This document shows positions 54,834 to 64,000 of a DNA stretch of 64,000 nt, piece by piece. This stretch comes from Granulicella sp. (GTDB lineage: Bacteria > Acidobacteriota > Terriglobia > Terriglobales > Acidobacteriaceae): positions 17,861 through 81,860 of the forward strand of contig PKWK01000347.1 in assembly GCA_003133205.1 (NCBI GenBank), read 5' to 3'. The translations under genes and the position numbers were made by a program. The notes beneath the pieces are model-generated. The model saw only the letters and a list, made by a program, of their open reading frames with translations. It did no database searches and had not been told where the DNA came from. Numbering within the stretch: position 1 is the stretch's first letter; each line of letters starts with the position of its first letter.

Positions 54834-57800
54834 GACTGCAAGCTGTCTCGCTCCTGGCTGTTCTCTGCCTTTCATTCCCTGCTGCCCATGCGCAGGACCG
54901 CTCCGTTTCGTTCAACTTGAGCACGAGCAAGACATTCGCTCCCGGCGAGCAGCCGAAGATTCATCTCTACACCCACAACGTCGACGCCCTCGAGTTTCGC
55001 GTGTATCGCGTGAACGATCCCGTGAAGTTCATGGAGAACCTTCGCGAGTTGCACTCCTTCGGACCCGAGGCGGGGCTGCTGGACAAGGAGCGGATCGACG
55101 AGCGCACCCGGCTAGAGAAGTTCCACGATTGGAAGGCCAACCTCTGGGAGCGCATCCGCGATTTCTTCCGCCATCAGTTTTCGCATGCGGCGCGGACTGC
55201 GCTGCGCGACCATCAGAGCTCAATCCAGCGCCACAGTCGCATCGTCAGCGAGGCGGAGTTTGCGCAGATTCCCATCCTGAACCAGTCGCAGCTTGTCTCG
55301 CGCTGGCGCCAACTCGTGCCCGCCACATACATCTCCGACTCGAACGACCTCGCCGTGCCGAAGCTTGGCGCGGGGCTGTACCTGCTGGAGGCGACCGACG
55401 GGCGATTCAAAGCCTACACGCTGCTGATGGTCACGCAGATGGCGCTAGTGACCCGCACCACCTCTGGCACCGTGGTGGCCTACGTGGTCGATCGCGTCAC
55501 CGGCCAGCCGGTCGCAGACGCGAAAGTTGACGCGGGCTTTGGTCAGAAGCTGATTGCTTCGGCTACGACCGACCCCAGCGGAACCGCGCAGCTTGCAGTG
55601 CCCAGCGACAAATCCTCGCCGGATAACTTCTGGGTGGTCGCGGGCAAAGGCGATGAATTCGCCGCATCGACGCCGGAGAGCTATGCGTTGACCATGTCGG
55701 CAAGCGGCAAATACGCCGGCTATGTCTATACTGAGCGGCCAGTTTACAGACCGACCCACACGGTCCACTGGAAGGCGATTCTGCGCGAGCACAACGGAAA
55801 TTCGCTGGCACTGCCAAAGCCAGGCAATGTTCACGTAGTGATCTCCGATGAAAACGACAAGGCGGTCTTTGACAAACAGATGCCGCTCTCTGCAGCGGGC
55901 GATGTTACCGGCGACTTCGACCTGCCGAAGGACGCGGCGCTGGGCTACTACTCTCTGCGCATCGGCGATCAGCCGGACGACGTCATCTCGGGCGGCTTTC
56001 ACGTGGAGGACTATCGCAAGCCCGAGTACCGCGTGCAGGTGACGGCGTCGCAGAAGCGCGTGCTGGAAGGCGCGACCATGCCCGTCACCATTGATTCGCG
56101 CTACTTCTTCGGCGAGCCAGTAGCGAATGCGCCCGTTAAGTATCGCGTCTATCAGGAGCGCCATTACTGGTGGGGCGAAGAGCAAGACGACTCCGCCGAC
56201 ACCGACTACGCCGACGCCGACACCAATGATTCCTCGGGCTACGTCGGCGACGAAGAAGCCGAAAAGACCGGCAAGCTGGATGCGAACGGTACCCTCGTGA
56301 TTCAGGTGCCCACGCACGCCGACACGCAGGGTGAGTCGCATCCTGACCTCGACTACACGGTCGAGGCAGGCGTCACCGACGCGGCCAATCGCGAGATCAC
56401 CGGCCACGGCCGCTTCCTGGCGACCTACGGCACCTTCCGCGTGAATGTGGAGCCGGTGAGCTACGCGGTGCACGCGGGCGACATGGCAAAGTTCCGTGTC
56501 ACCACCGTGGACTACGACGACAAGCCGGTGAGCACGCGCGTCCATGTGCAGCTTGTCTTCAACCACTACGAAAACGGCAGCACGCACACAACGCTCGGCC
56601 CCGCCGTCGATGTGGCCACTGACGCAACCGGCCATGCCAGCGGTGAGGTCTCCATTGGCACCCCGCAGTACAGCAGTGCAGAGCTCCAGGCAACCGCGTC
56701 AGCCGTGCAGCGCGGCACGCGCAATCCGGTGAACGAAAGCTACCTGTGGATCATGGGCGCGGGCGAAGTCGGCTGGGGAAACAGCACGGCAACCACTCAG
56801 ATCGTAGCCGACAAGAAGATCTACGCGCCCGGCGATACGGCACACCTCAGCATCGTGTCGGAGACTGACGGCTTCTATGCGCTCGTCGTCGCGCAGGGAT
56901 ATACAGTGCAGAAACGCGAGGTAATGCACACCGACGGCAAGACGATCTCCTTCGACCTGCCCATCACCGCCGACTCGCAGCCGAACGTAGCGGTAGATGC
57001 GCTCTTCATCAAAGACAACACGCTCTATCAAGCGACGAAGACGCTGAAGGTGCCTCCCGTCCAGCAGCAGTTGCAGGTCGAGATAACCCCCGCGAAGGAT
57101 CTCTTCCAGCCGCAGCAAAGTGCTACTTATGATGTGGTGACCCGCGACTTCACAGGCAAGCCGGTCAGCGCAGATCTCAGTTTCGGCGTTGTGGACGAGG
57201 CGATCTATTCGCTCTATCCCGACAGCAGTGGCGATATGGTGAAGTCGCTCTACCCGCAGCGCTACGTGGAGTCGCAGGTGGATTCTTCCCTCGACTACTA
57301 CTTCAGCGGCGAGGCCGGCACGAAGTCCCCGATGCTGGCGATGCGCAACGCGCGCTATCGTCCGCAACTCGCACAGGTGAAGCCAGGCAACGAAGCCAAG
57401 CCGCGCGTGCGCAAGGCCTTCCCCGACACCGCGTTCTGGGCACCCGAGGTGCACACCGATGCCAGCGGGCACGCGCATGTCTCGCTTACATTCCCAGACT
57501 CCCTCACTACGTGGCGAGCAACCGTGCGCGCCATCACTCCGGACTCGAAAGCGGGCTCCGCCATCAGCCGCGTGCTGGTCCGCAAGAACGTGCTGGTACG
57601 CATGGGCACGCCGCGCTTCCTGCTCAAAGGCGACGAGATCACGATGCCGGTGATCGTCCACAACTACCTCGACGCACCGAAGCAGGCGACCATCTCACTG
57701 AAGGTCGAGGGCCTCGACACGGTGAGCGGCTCGCAGCAGAGCGTCATGGTCGCCAGTAAAGGTGAGGCTACGGTCCTGTGGCGTCTGCGCGCCTCGCAGG

Positions 57801-59542
57801 TAGGCATGGCGAAGCTCACCGCCTCCGCTATTACTGACGCCGAAACCGATGCCCTCGAACTCTCCTTCCCGGTCGAGCCCGCGGGTGTGGCCAAGGCGCT
57901 CGCGCGAAGCGGAGTGGTGGCGCAGACCGCTGCGCAAGCCACGGCAAACATCGCCTATCCAGCCAACACGGACGCGGCTGCGCACTCGCTGCGCGTTGAG
58001 GTGAGCCCATCCATTGCCGGCTCGCTCTTCTCGGCGCTCGATTACCTCACCAGTTATCCGTACGGCTGCACCGAGCAGACGATGTCGAGCTATCTGCCCA
58101 ACGTGATTGTGGCCGAGACGCTGAGCCGGCTGAAAGTCAACGGCCACGTGGACGATGCCGACCTACGCGCGAAGATGCGGGCCGGCCTCGAACGCCTGAA
58201 GAACTACCAGCACGACGACGGCGGCTGGGGCTGGTGGAAAGAGGACGAAAGCCGCGTCTATATGACCGCGTATGTGGTTAGCGGCATCGGCCAGGGCGCA
58301 CAGTTCCTTCCGCTAACCGGTGAGCAACAGGGAATGCTGAACCGCGGCAAGGACTATCTGCAAACTGCGCTGGCTCAGCATCCGCGCATGCGTCCAGAAC
58401 TGCATGCAGCGGTGGTCTATGCTCTGGCCGAAGCCGGTGAGACAAATCTGGGAAGCGCACTCGACGCACAATGGTCGCGTCGCAAGGACCTGCAGCCCGA
58501 GGCGCTTGCGATGACGGGCCTTGCCATGCTGCATTTGCACGACGCCCGCGCCGCAGACATCGCAACCCTGCTCACTACCGAGGCCGTGCATCAAGGCGAT
58601 CTGGTTTCGTGGAAGGGATCGTATGTTCCCCTGCTCGATGCCGATTACAGCAACGAGTCCGAGGCGACCGCCTACGCCGTGCGGCTGCTGGCGAAGGTCG
58701 ATCCCAACAATCCGCTGCTCGCCGGAGCGGCCCAGTGGCTGATGCTCGCACGCAATGGCGGCGACTGGTGGGACTCCACCGAGCAGACGGCGATGGTGCT
58801 GTTTGGGCTGGTCGACTATCTCTCCGCCTCGCATGAACTCGAGTCCGACTTTACCGCCGAGGTTCTCGTGAACGGCCACTCCGCTGGGCTGCGCCACTTC
58901 ACCTCCGCGGATGCACTCAACGGCGCTTCGTTCGCGATCGACATCGATGCCGCGCATCTGCAGCCCGGAGGCAACAGCGTGCAGGTGGTCCGGCGCAGCG
59001 GCAGTGGGCGCATGTACTGGTCTACCCGCGGCGTCTACTACTCCACTGAGAAGAAAGATTTTCAGGCCGGCACTATGTCTCTGAATCTGACTCGCGACTA
59101 CTACAAGCTGCAGCCGACGCAGAAAGACGGCAGAATCGTCTACACGCTGCAACCCCTCAGCGGCACCGCGCAGATCGGCGATGTGCTGGCCGTCCACGAG
59201 GCCATCAACGGCACGCCCATGCGTTACCTTCTGCTGGAAGACCCGATCCCCGCAGGCGTGGAATTTGTGCAGAGCGAGGATAGCTATCCCATCGATCACC
59301 GGCCCGGCGGCTGGTACGGCTGGTATACCCGCCGCGAGTTCCACGACGACCACGCAGCGTTCTTCGCCAGCGACTTCACCGGGCGCCAGGAGATCTTCTA
59401 TCTCATTCGCGTAGTCAATCCGGGCACGTTCCAGATCAGCCCGTCGCATGTAGCGCCGATGTATCAGCAGGGCGTCGAGGCGACCAGCGATGCGCTGCGA
59501 TTGCAGGTACCTGCCCTAGCGCAGCAAGGAGGTCCGCAATGA
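54830..59542 (+). CDS. Bacterial alpha-2-macroglobulin with thioester (YfaS-like)
   Basis: 1570 residues with signal peptide [22 protein letters not shown]; there is no lipobox. Macroglobulin beta-domains fill the first half, for example [20 protein letters not shown] and [20 protein letters not shown]. The A2M domain follows ([20 protein letters not shown]). The thioester domain has [16 protein letters not shown] with Cys1080 and Gln1083, and [17 protein letters not shown] nearby. A C-terminal macroglobulin-like domain closes the protein. Such proteins trap proteases by covalent linkage through the thioester. As I recall, E. coli YfaS lacks the CxEQ motif, so its presence beside a YfaT-like gene is notable. 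It is coupled on both sides by ATGA overlaps. Confidence 0.92.
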   Translation: MRLQAVSLLAVLCLSFPAAHAQDRSVSFNLSTSKTFAPGEQPKIHLYTHNVDALEFRVYRVNDPVKFMENLRELHSFGPEAGLLDKERIDERTRLEKFHDWKANLWERIRDFFRHQFSHAARTALRDHQSSIQRHSRIVSEAEFAQIPILNQSQLVSRWRQLVPATYISDSNDLAVPKLGAGLYLLEATDGRFKAYTLLMVTQMALVTRTTSGTVVAYVVDRVTGQPVADAKVDAGFGQKLIASATTDPSGTAQLAVPSDKSSPDNFWVVAGKGDEFAASTPESYALTMSASGKYAGYVYTERPVYRPTHTVHWKAILREHNGNSLALPKPGNVHVVISDENDKAVFDKQMPLSAAGDVTGDFDLPKDAALGYYSLRIGDQPDDVISGGFHVEDYRKPEYRVQVTASQKRVLEGATMPVTIDSRYFFGEPVANAPVKYRVYQERHYWWGEEQDDSADTDYADADTNDSSGYVGDEEAEKTGKLDANGTLVIQVPTHADTQGESHPDLDYTVEAGVTDAANREITGHGRFLATYGTFRVNVEPVSYAVHAGDMAKFRVTTVDYDDKPVSTRVHVQLVFNHYENGSTHTTLGPAVDVATDATGHASGEVSIGTPQYSSAELQATASAVQRGTRNPVNESYLWIMGAGEVGWGNSTATTQIVADKKIYAPGDTAHLSIVSETDGFYALVVAQGYTVQKREVMHTDGKTISFDLPITADSQPNVAVDALFIKDNTLYQATKTLKVPPVQQQLQVEITPAKDLFQPQQSATYDVVTRDFTGKPVSADLSFGVVDEAIYSLYPDSSGDMVKSLYPQRYVESQVDSSLDYYFSGEAGTKSPMLAMRNARYRPQLAQVKPGNEAKPRVRKAFPDTAFWAPEVHTDASGHAHVSLTFPDSLTTWRATVRAITPDSKAGSAISRVLVRKNVLVRMGTPRFLLKGDEITMPVIVHNYLDAPKQATISLKVEGLDTVSGSQQSVMVASKGEATVLWRLRASQVGMAKLTASAITDAETDALELSFPVEPAGVAKALARSGVVAQTAAQATANIAYPANTDAAAHSLRVEVSPSIAGSLFSALDYLTSYPYGCTEQTMSSYLPNVIVAETLSRLKVNGHVDDADLRAKMRAGLERLKNYQHDDGGWGWWKEDESRVYMTAYVVSGIGQGAQFLPLTGEQQGMLNRGKDYLQTALAQHPRMRPELHAAVVYALAEAGETNLGSALDAQWSRRKDLQPEALAMTGLAMLHLHDARAADIATLLTTEAVHQGDLVSWKGSYVPLLDADYSNESEATAYAVRLLAKVDPNNPLLAGAAQWLMLARNGGDWWDSTEQTAMVLFGLVDYLSASHELESDFTAEVLVNGHSAGLRHFTSADALNGASFAIDIDAAHLQPGGNSVQVVRRSGSGRMYWSTRGVYYSTEKKDFQAGTMSLNLTRDYYKLQPTQKDGRIVYTLQPLSGTAQIGDVLAVHEAINGTPMRYLLLEDPIPAGVEFVQSEDSYPIDHRPGGWYGWYTRREFHDDHAAFFASDFTGRQEIFYLIRVVNPGTFQISPSHVAPMYQQGVEATSDALRLQVPALAQQGGPQ

Positions 59543-60336
59543 CTCGCTCACCCTCAGTGCTGCGCAGCGCTCTCGATCTGCTGAGCATTCGGCTCGCGTT
59601 GAAACAGATTGGCCTCGCGCTTCTCGTCTTCGCGCTCTACGCCCTATGGCTGCGCGTGCCGGACGCAAGCGTGATCGACGTAATTGCCTCGGCGTTACTG
59701 GCCCTCATCGTGCTAGCAGTTGCGGGCGGCGGAGAGTCGGCGTTGATCCTGCGCCTCGCGGGTACGGCGCGCTCGCCGTGGAGACTACTGCGTGGCGGGT
59801 TGTTTCTGTTGGCGGGCGTGGCGTTGTGGTTTGCATGGACCACGCTGCTCGACCATATGCATGGCGACGACTATCTTCGCGCCGGTTATTTGAACTCGCG
59901 CTTCCCCCACTCGCTGCGCAATTTCTTTTCGTTCGCACACATCGTTCTCTGGCTGGGGTGGATGTGGACTGCGCTCGAATGGATCGGAGCGGGCGTAATT
60001 GCGGTCTTCGTCTTCGCCGCAACTGTGAGTAGCCAGCCGCTTCGCCCAATGACACGCGCGCTAAGCTGCCTCAGCTACTGGATCGCATTGGTCCTTGGAA
60101 TCACCGCCGCCACTGTGCTCACAGGTTCGCTGATTGAGTGGACACCCGGCCATGGCCTGCACGTCGAGATGTTGAGCTTAGTGCTTCGCCTCAGCCTCGC
60201 TGTGCTCGTAGATGCCGCCGTAGTGTGCCTCCTGCTTGCAATCCTCGCTGTGTGCGTGCGGCGTACCGATTCGCTCTACTCCACACCCGCAGGCACACCG
60301 GACGAGAGCCAGCCGCGTACCGTCGACAAGCCGTAG
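59539..60336 (+). CDS. Membrane protein of the A2M operon
   Basis: 265 residues with about six hydrophobic helices, for example IGLALLVFALYALWLRVP, VIASALLALIVLAVAGGG, LLRGGLFLLAGVALWFAW, FAHIVLWLGWMWTALEWIGA, YWIALVLGITAATVLTG and LAVLVDAAVVCLLLAILAVC. No family motif is recognised. The ATG overlaps the A2M stop (ATGA), so the two are made together, and a membrane partner for the exported A2M is possible. Its last 61 bases overlap, in antiparallel, the end of the SpoIID-like gene. The C-terminal tail is hydrophilic and cytoplasmic by the positive-inside rule, though this was judged only by eye. Confidence 0.8.
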   Translation: MTRSPSVLRSALDLLSIRLALKQIGLALLVFALYALWLRVPDASVIDVIASALLALIVLAVAGGGESALILRLAGTARSPWRLLRGGLFLLAGVALWFAWTTLLDHMHGDDYLRAGYLNSRFPHSLRNFFSFAHIVLWLGWMWTALEWIGAGVIAVFVFAATVSSQPLRPMTRALSCLSYWIALVLGITAATVLTGSLIEWTPGHGLHVEMLSLVLRLSLAVLVDAAVVCLLLAILAVCVRRTDSLYSTPAGTPDESQPRTVDKP

Positions 60337-62003
60337 CGGTCAACCAGGGCATGCACTCGCGCAGCCGCGGCAAGGTGTGCGCGCTCACTCGTTCGCAGGG
60401 AATCCACATGCTGCAGAGCGCCTTCGATCGCATCCGCAGTCATTGCATCTGCACTTCCCGTACGCTCACCCGCCAGTACCTCCACTAGTCCCTCGCGCAG
60501 CCACAGCGGAGTTCGCTCGCTCGCCTCAGCCTCCACCAGAACATGCAGCATCTCGTGCAGTAGCGTAGCCGAAGCATCCCTTCCACGCGTCTGCAGGACG
60601 CCTCCCGGCTGCAGTACGATCATGCCGCCGTGCGTGCTTGCCAACTCCCATCCGGGCTGCGTCGCCATCTGACGAAAGATCTCTGTGGTCGGTGCAAACA
60701 CGATCTCGGGCGAGATCGAATGGCGCGACGGAAAGCGCCTCTGCGCCTCGCGCCATATTTGCTCCAGAGCTGCCTTTCGCTCCTCGGTCAACGCTTGAGC
60801 CGCGCGCAGAGTGAGTTCGCCGGCGCGAGTCTCCTGCCAGCCGCTGTCCTTCAGAGAAATCCGAACGGTAGTTCCGGGAAAGTAGAACGCAAGAATCTCG
60901 CGCGCGTTCTTGCCCTCGGTGGCCATCTGCGCCGCGCCTTCCTGGCAAAGGCCCACTCCGTGGCCGTGGCCGCGGCCATCGAAGACGAGCCCGCCATTGC
61001 GAACCGCAACCTCATACGCATCGCTGCGCACGCGATTCCAACCCAGCGCGCGGCCAATCCCGAAGCGCAACGCGTTTGCTGCAACGATCGATGTCGCGCC
61101 CTTGCCGCCAGTAAAAATAACCAGCAACGCACGATGCGACACGCTGCGCTCCTTGACGTGCGCCTCCACAATATTCGCAGGCACGTGCCAGCCCTCTGCC
61201 TGCGCAATTTCAACAAACTTAGCCAGCGGCACTTCAGCGTGCCACGCGGCTGTGTTGCGCCGTGTGCAGTAGGGATCAGTATGACTGCGCAGATAAGGAA
61301 CGCCGCGGAGACTCGGCCACACCGCTCCGGCGTCCTCGGTCAAACCGCCGCAGTTCTGGCTAAAGAAGACCTCCGCGCGATGGTTTCCAAACCACAAAGT
61401 CTCACCAGCCGTGGCTTGCGTCGCATCCTCGATCGCTGCGGACACAGATCCGGGAAGCATCGCCTGACACTCGGTGCTGTCACACAGATCCGCCGCGAGG
61501 TGACCGGGCCGAGCAACGTAGTGGCTACCGTTCAGCGCGTACGTCCTCGCAACAATCGCCAGTGCGCGCAAGGATTGCGCCGGTTCGTCCGCAGCCGCTT
61601 CGGCGTTCAACACCGCGGCGACATAGCGCTCGCTCGGCAGCGTCAATACCACGTCGATCTCAGCCTCGTTGCCATGGCCGCTTGCCCGCAGATGCCATAG
61701 TCCGGTGGCCGTGCGTCCCTCACCGCTCGCATCGTCGGTGACACGCAGCGATCCGCTCGCGAAGACCTCCATCGGCGCGGCCATATGCAGTGGCGCGGCC
61801 AACGGTTCGTGGACACATCGCGCGCAATGGGCGATCCAGGTATGGGGGCCAAGCGGCGTCACTGTCACCGCTTGCAGGCTGTGCGTCGAGAAGAGCGCGA
61901 CCGACACATCGCGGCCTCCGCCATCGTCCGCCGACGCAGCATCCACTCTCAAACTCGGCGCCAACAGCGCCAGCAAGAGCATCCAAGCCGAGCGGACTCT
62001 CAC
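60276..62003 (-). CDS. SpoIID-like protein fused to an HExxH domain
   Basis: 575 residues with a signal peptide (AWMLLLALLAPSLRVDA). Residues about 110-385 are a SpoIID/LytB domain: LTLPSERYVAAVLNAEAAAD, SLRALAIVARTYAL, VFFSQNCGG, and GRGHGHGVGLCQEGAAQMAT before ILAFYFPGTTV. This is a peptidoglycan lytic transglycosylase-type fold. The last about 150 residues add a metallopeptidase-like part with LLHEMLHVLVE (HExxH form) and TPLWLREGLVEVLAG, a gluzincin-like Glu. The fusion is unusual. The start ATG at 62003 overlaps the stop of the upstream PBP-like gene. It converges with the A2M operon and overlaps its last gene by 61 bases. Confidence 0.85.
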   Translation of the reverse strand: MRVRSAWMLLLALLAPSLRVDAASADDGGGRDVSVALFSTHSLQAVTVTPLGPHTWIAHCARCVHEPLAAPLHMAAPMEVFASGSLRVTDDASGEGRTATGLWHLRASGHGNEAEIDVVLTLPSERYVAAVLNAEAAADEPAQSLRALAIVARTYALNGSHYVARPGHLAADLCDSTECQAMLPGSVSAAIEDATQATAGETLWFGNHRAEVFFSQNCGGLTEDAGAVWPSLRGVPYLRSHTDPYCTRRNTAAWHAEVPLAKFVEIAQAEGWHVPANIVEAHVKERSVSHRALLVIFTGGKGATSIVAANALRFGIGRALGWNRVRSDAYEVAVRNGGLVFDGRGHGHGVGLCQEGAAQMATEGKNAREILAFYFPGTTVRISLKDSGWQETRAGELTLRAAQALTEERKAALEQIWREAQRRFPSRHSISPEIVFAPTTEIFRQMATQPGWELASTHGGMIVLQPGGVLQTRGRDASATLLHEMLHVLVEAEASERTPLWLREGLVEVLAGERTGSADAMTADAIEGALQHVDSLRTSERAHLAAAARVHALVDRYGLSTVRGWLSSGVPAGVE

Positions 62004-62827
62004 TTCGCCCTTCCCTCACCCGCAGCCGCCTGAAAGAACTGCTGCGCCAATCGCGCCGCAGTGCCACCGTCGCCGTGCGGCACGTACACCACAATCACGA
62101 AGCGTCCGGGAACGGCGCCTGCAAACCACCCGTGTGTCCAGGCCTCTCCGGGATCGCTTGCGGTTCCAGTCTTGCCCAGAATCGTCACGCCGGTCACAGC
62201 CGCGGAGTTTGCCATGCCATAGTCCACAGATTCCTTAAGCCCGCGCGCCACGGGTCCGGTTGGCGGCATACGCCCGAGCAGGTCGCGATACGCTCTCGCA
62301 AGTTCCAACGGCGAAGCCGTCACGGCATTGAGCCCCAGCACCGCAAGTTGACGCCGCTCCACACTCGCCGCGTCCATCGGCGCATGAGGCAGATGCGTCT
62401 CTCGCAGCGCCGCCTCCAGTTCGGGCCCGGAGAAGCGGCGGGCCATCTCCGCGAACCACGTGTTGCACGACTCGGCAAGCGCGCTCTCCGCCGTGAAGAC
62501 CGGGAGGTCCGCCGGATGCGTGCAGGGCAGCGCCCGGCCGCCCACGTGCAAATTGCGGCGGCAGTAAACCTCCATCTCCGGACGCACAATGCCATGCTCC
62601 AGCGCATACTCGAGCAACAGCGGCTTGATGGTTGAGCCGGGAGCGCCGCGGCGGGACTCTCCTGCCGAAGCGAGCACCGCGCCCGTCTGCAAGTCAAGCA
62701 CCACGGCGGAGGCCTGCGTTCCGCGCAGCGCTCGCGAAAGTGCCTCCGCAACGGGCGACGCACGACCATCCGCGCAGCCTGCGAAGAGCACCGCAGCCCC
62801 CAGCAAAACCCTCGCCGCGCCGCTCAT
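62000..62827 (-). CDS. Penicillin-binding transpeptidase-like protein
   Basis: 275 residues from the ATG at 62827 (MSGAARVLLGAAVLFAGCAD, a possible lipoprotein signal with Cys18). An upstream ATG at 62872 has a better ribosome site but gives an unusual charged leader. All three active-site motifs of penicillin-recognising enzymes are present: SxxK as GSTIKP (Ser65, Lys68), SxN as ESCNTWF and KTG as LGKTGTASDP. It is too short for a full high-molecular-weight PBP and lacks a glycosyltransferase domain. Peptidoglycan crosslinking, or hydrolysis, is the expected chemistry. It is coupled by ATGA to the SpoIID-like gene downstream and faces the A2M operon. Confidence 0.85.
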   Translation of the reverse strand: MSGAARVLLGAAVLFAGCADGRASPVAEALSRALRGTQASAVVLDLQTGAVLASAGESRRGAPGSTIKPLLLEYALEHGIVRPEMEVYCRRNLHVGGRALPCTHPADLPVFTAESALAESCNTWFAEMARRFSGPELEAALRETHLPHAPMDAASVERRQLAVLGLNAVTASPLELARAYRDLLGRMPPTGPVARGLKESVDYGMANSAAVTGVTILGKTGTASDPGEAWTHGWFAGAVPGRFVIVVYVPHGDGGTAARLAQQFFQAAAGEGRAK

Positions 62828-63014
62828 CAAGTCGCTTCGCACATCTGCATTATCCAGCAAATAAGCTCCCATATAACCCCTGAAAACTGTACTATTCGGA
62901 AGGAATTCCCAAGTAGTCGCAATCAGCATTCAAACTTTGTCACCGCTTGCCCATACTATTTCTGCATAGGCTGCTGGCAGTCGATTTCCTATAAAACCGC
63001 GAGTGAGGTTTTGC

Positions 63015-64000
63015 ATGAATGGGGTTTGGTCTCAGCCTTACTATCTTTTCGGCAGGGGCCTTGGCATTTCCGCCTTGCTCGCAGTCATTCCCACGTTGCT
63101 GCTGCTCTACCTGCTCGGAGTAAAGCGGAAGGCATCGTGGATCGCCGCCCTCGCAGGATTGGCCGGGACGCTGGTGCTGGCGATGTTTGCCTATGGCATG
63201 TCGTTTCGTCATACCGTGAGCAGCGCTGCGTACGGTGCCTGTTTTGGAATATTTCCGATCTCATGGATCGTGTTCTGGGCTTTGGTCCTGTATGAGATTA
63301 CGGTGACAACGGGAAAATTCGAGGTGATCAAGGACTCCATCGGCTCAATCACCTCCGACAAGCGGATGCAGGCGTTGCTGATCGCCTTCGCATTCGGCGC
63401 ATTTATCGAAGGTTGCGCTGGATTTGGAACTCCCGTGGCGGTGGCCGCTGCCATGATGGTCGGCCTCGGCTTCTCTTCGCTATATGCGTCGTCAATCTGC
63501 TTGCTGGCGAACACGGCACCCGTAGCGTTCGGGTCCATCGGAATTCCGGTAATTACGCTGGCCGGAATTACGGGATTGCCCCTGGAACGTGTGAATGGAG
63601 TCGCGGGACTCAGTGGCGTTGCAGGCACCCTCACCGCGCCCATAGCGTTTATCCTGCCGGCCTACTTGATCCTGGTCACAAGCGGCCTGCCAGCGATGCT
63701 TGAAGTCTGGCCGGCAGTCCTGACATGTGGGACTGTCTTTGCGGCCATTCACTTTTACGTCTCCAACTACATTGGCCCGCAGTTGACGGATATTCTCAGT
63801 TCGATCGGCGCGATGGGCGCCCTGGTGCTATTGCTGCGCTTCTGGGAGCCGCGCCATACCCAGGAACATGAGCGCTATACCGACGAATCGATGAAAACGC
63901 ATTCGGATGAACTTCCGCTGCGGCAGCATGACGTCAGATCGGCCCCGCACTATTCGGCACGAGAGTTATGGCTGGCGTGGATGCCGTATGCGCTGCTGGT
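63015..64000 (+). CDS. lctP: L-lactate permease family transporter, 5' part
   Basis: At least 328 residues; the gene continues past the window. The start ATG at 63015 is preceded by GAGG at six bases. The sequence MNGVWSQPYY then LGISALLAVIPTLLLLYLLG, YGACFGIFPISWIVFWALVL, KRMQALLIAFAFGAFIEGCA, GFGTPVAVAAAMMVGLGFSS and NTAPVAFGSIGIPVITLAGI is the LctP/LldP family in the order expected, with about eight helices visible. It takes up L-lactate or glycolate with protons. No partner gene can be seen because the window ends. It is divergent from the PBP-like gene with 187 bases between. Confidence 0.88.
   Translation, partial: MNGVWSQPYYLFGRGLGISALLAVIPTLLLLYLLGVKRKASWIAALAGLAGTLVLAMFAYGMSFRHTVSSAAYGACFGIFPISWIVFWALVLYEITVTTGKFEVIKDSIGSITSDKRMQALLIAFAFGAFIEGCAGFGTPVAVAAAMMVGLGFSSLYASSICLLANTAPVAFGSIGIPVITLAGITGLPLERVNGVAGLSGVAGTLTAPIAFILPAYLILVTSGLPAMLEVWPAVLTCGTVFAAIHFYVSNYIGPQLTDILSSIGAMGALVLLLRFWEPRHTQEHERYTDESMKTHSDELPLRQHDVRSAPHYSARELWLAWMPYALL

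Noticed and set aside
55445..56635. Minus-strand open frame of about 396 codons inside the A2M gene
   Set aside because: Shadow of the A2M coding frame; no ribosome site and no recognisable domain.

Overview
The window looks like a chromosomal segment of an Acidobacteriota member of the Terriglobia/Acidobacteriaceae type. The basis is three complete Oar-like TonB-dependent receptors, each with an N-terminal carboxypeptidase-regulatory-like domain and a C-terminal Phe. DUF6599-type proteins, intergenic REP-like repeats and high-GC codon use point the same way. No rRNA, tRNA, CRISPR array or intact insertion sequence was seen.

Layout. (1) 0-6.5 kb: a divergent redox locus. One arm encodes a NapH/NapG-like polyferredoxin, a DUF6599 lipoprotein and two Tat-type DUF362 proteins. 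The other encodes a Tat-exported, Fe-S-tailed aldo/keto reductase and a second DUF6599 protein. (2) 7.2-17.2 kb: a peptide/amide scavenging locus with an amidase, an M28 peptidase, a TonB receptor, a gamma-glutamyltransferase and a GntR/FCD regulator. (3) 17.2-22.7 kb: gene relics (TonB receptor piece, SorC-type regulator, two KdpC tails) around an operon of ECF-like sigma factor, membrane Ser/Thr kinase and lipoprotein. (4) 22.8-35.2 kb: an accessory region holding a RiPP-like HPr-kinase/PqqD/radical-SAM cassette with a 59-residue candidate precursor. It also holds two paralogous secreted proteins, a nucleotidyltransferase-fold protein, and a glycosyltransferase, a polysaccharide deacetylase and an MFS transporter that are all frameshifted. 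(5) 35.2-36.0 kb: a gene-free stretch rich in palindromes and tandem repeats. (6) 36-44 kb: a glycan utilisation locus (GH144-like, GH39, TonB receptor, LacI regulator). (7) 44-53 kb: a second one (GH106 rhamnosidase-like, TonB receptor, membrane-anchored winged-helix regulator). (8) 53-63 kb: an alpha-2-macroglobulin (YfaS-like, thioester-bearing) / DUF1175 operon converging on a PBP-like transpeptidase / SpoIID-metallopeptidase operon. (9) 63-64 kb: the start of a lactate permease.

The genes work mainly in nutrient capture at the cell envelope (peptides, beta-glucans, rhamnosides), envelope defence or peptidoglycan handling, and periplasmic redox chemistry. The strongest candidates for undescribed biology are the RiPP-like cassette near 24.9-27.8 kb, the DUF362/DUF6599/Fe-S redox locus, and the A2M plus peptidoglycan-enzyme locus near 53.8-62.8 kb. 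All assignments come from reading motifs; no database search was run.
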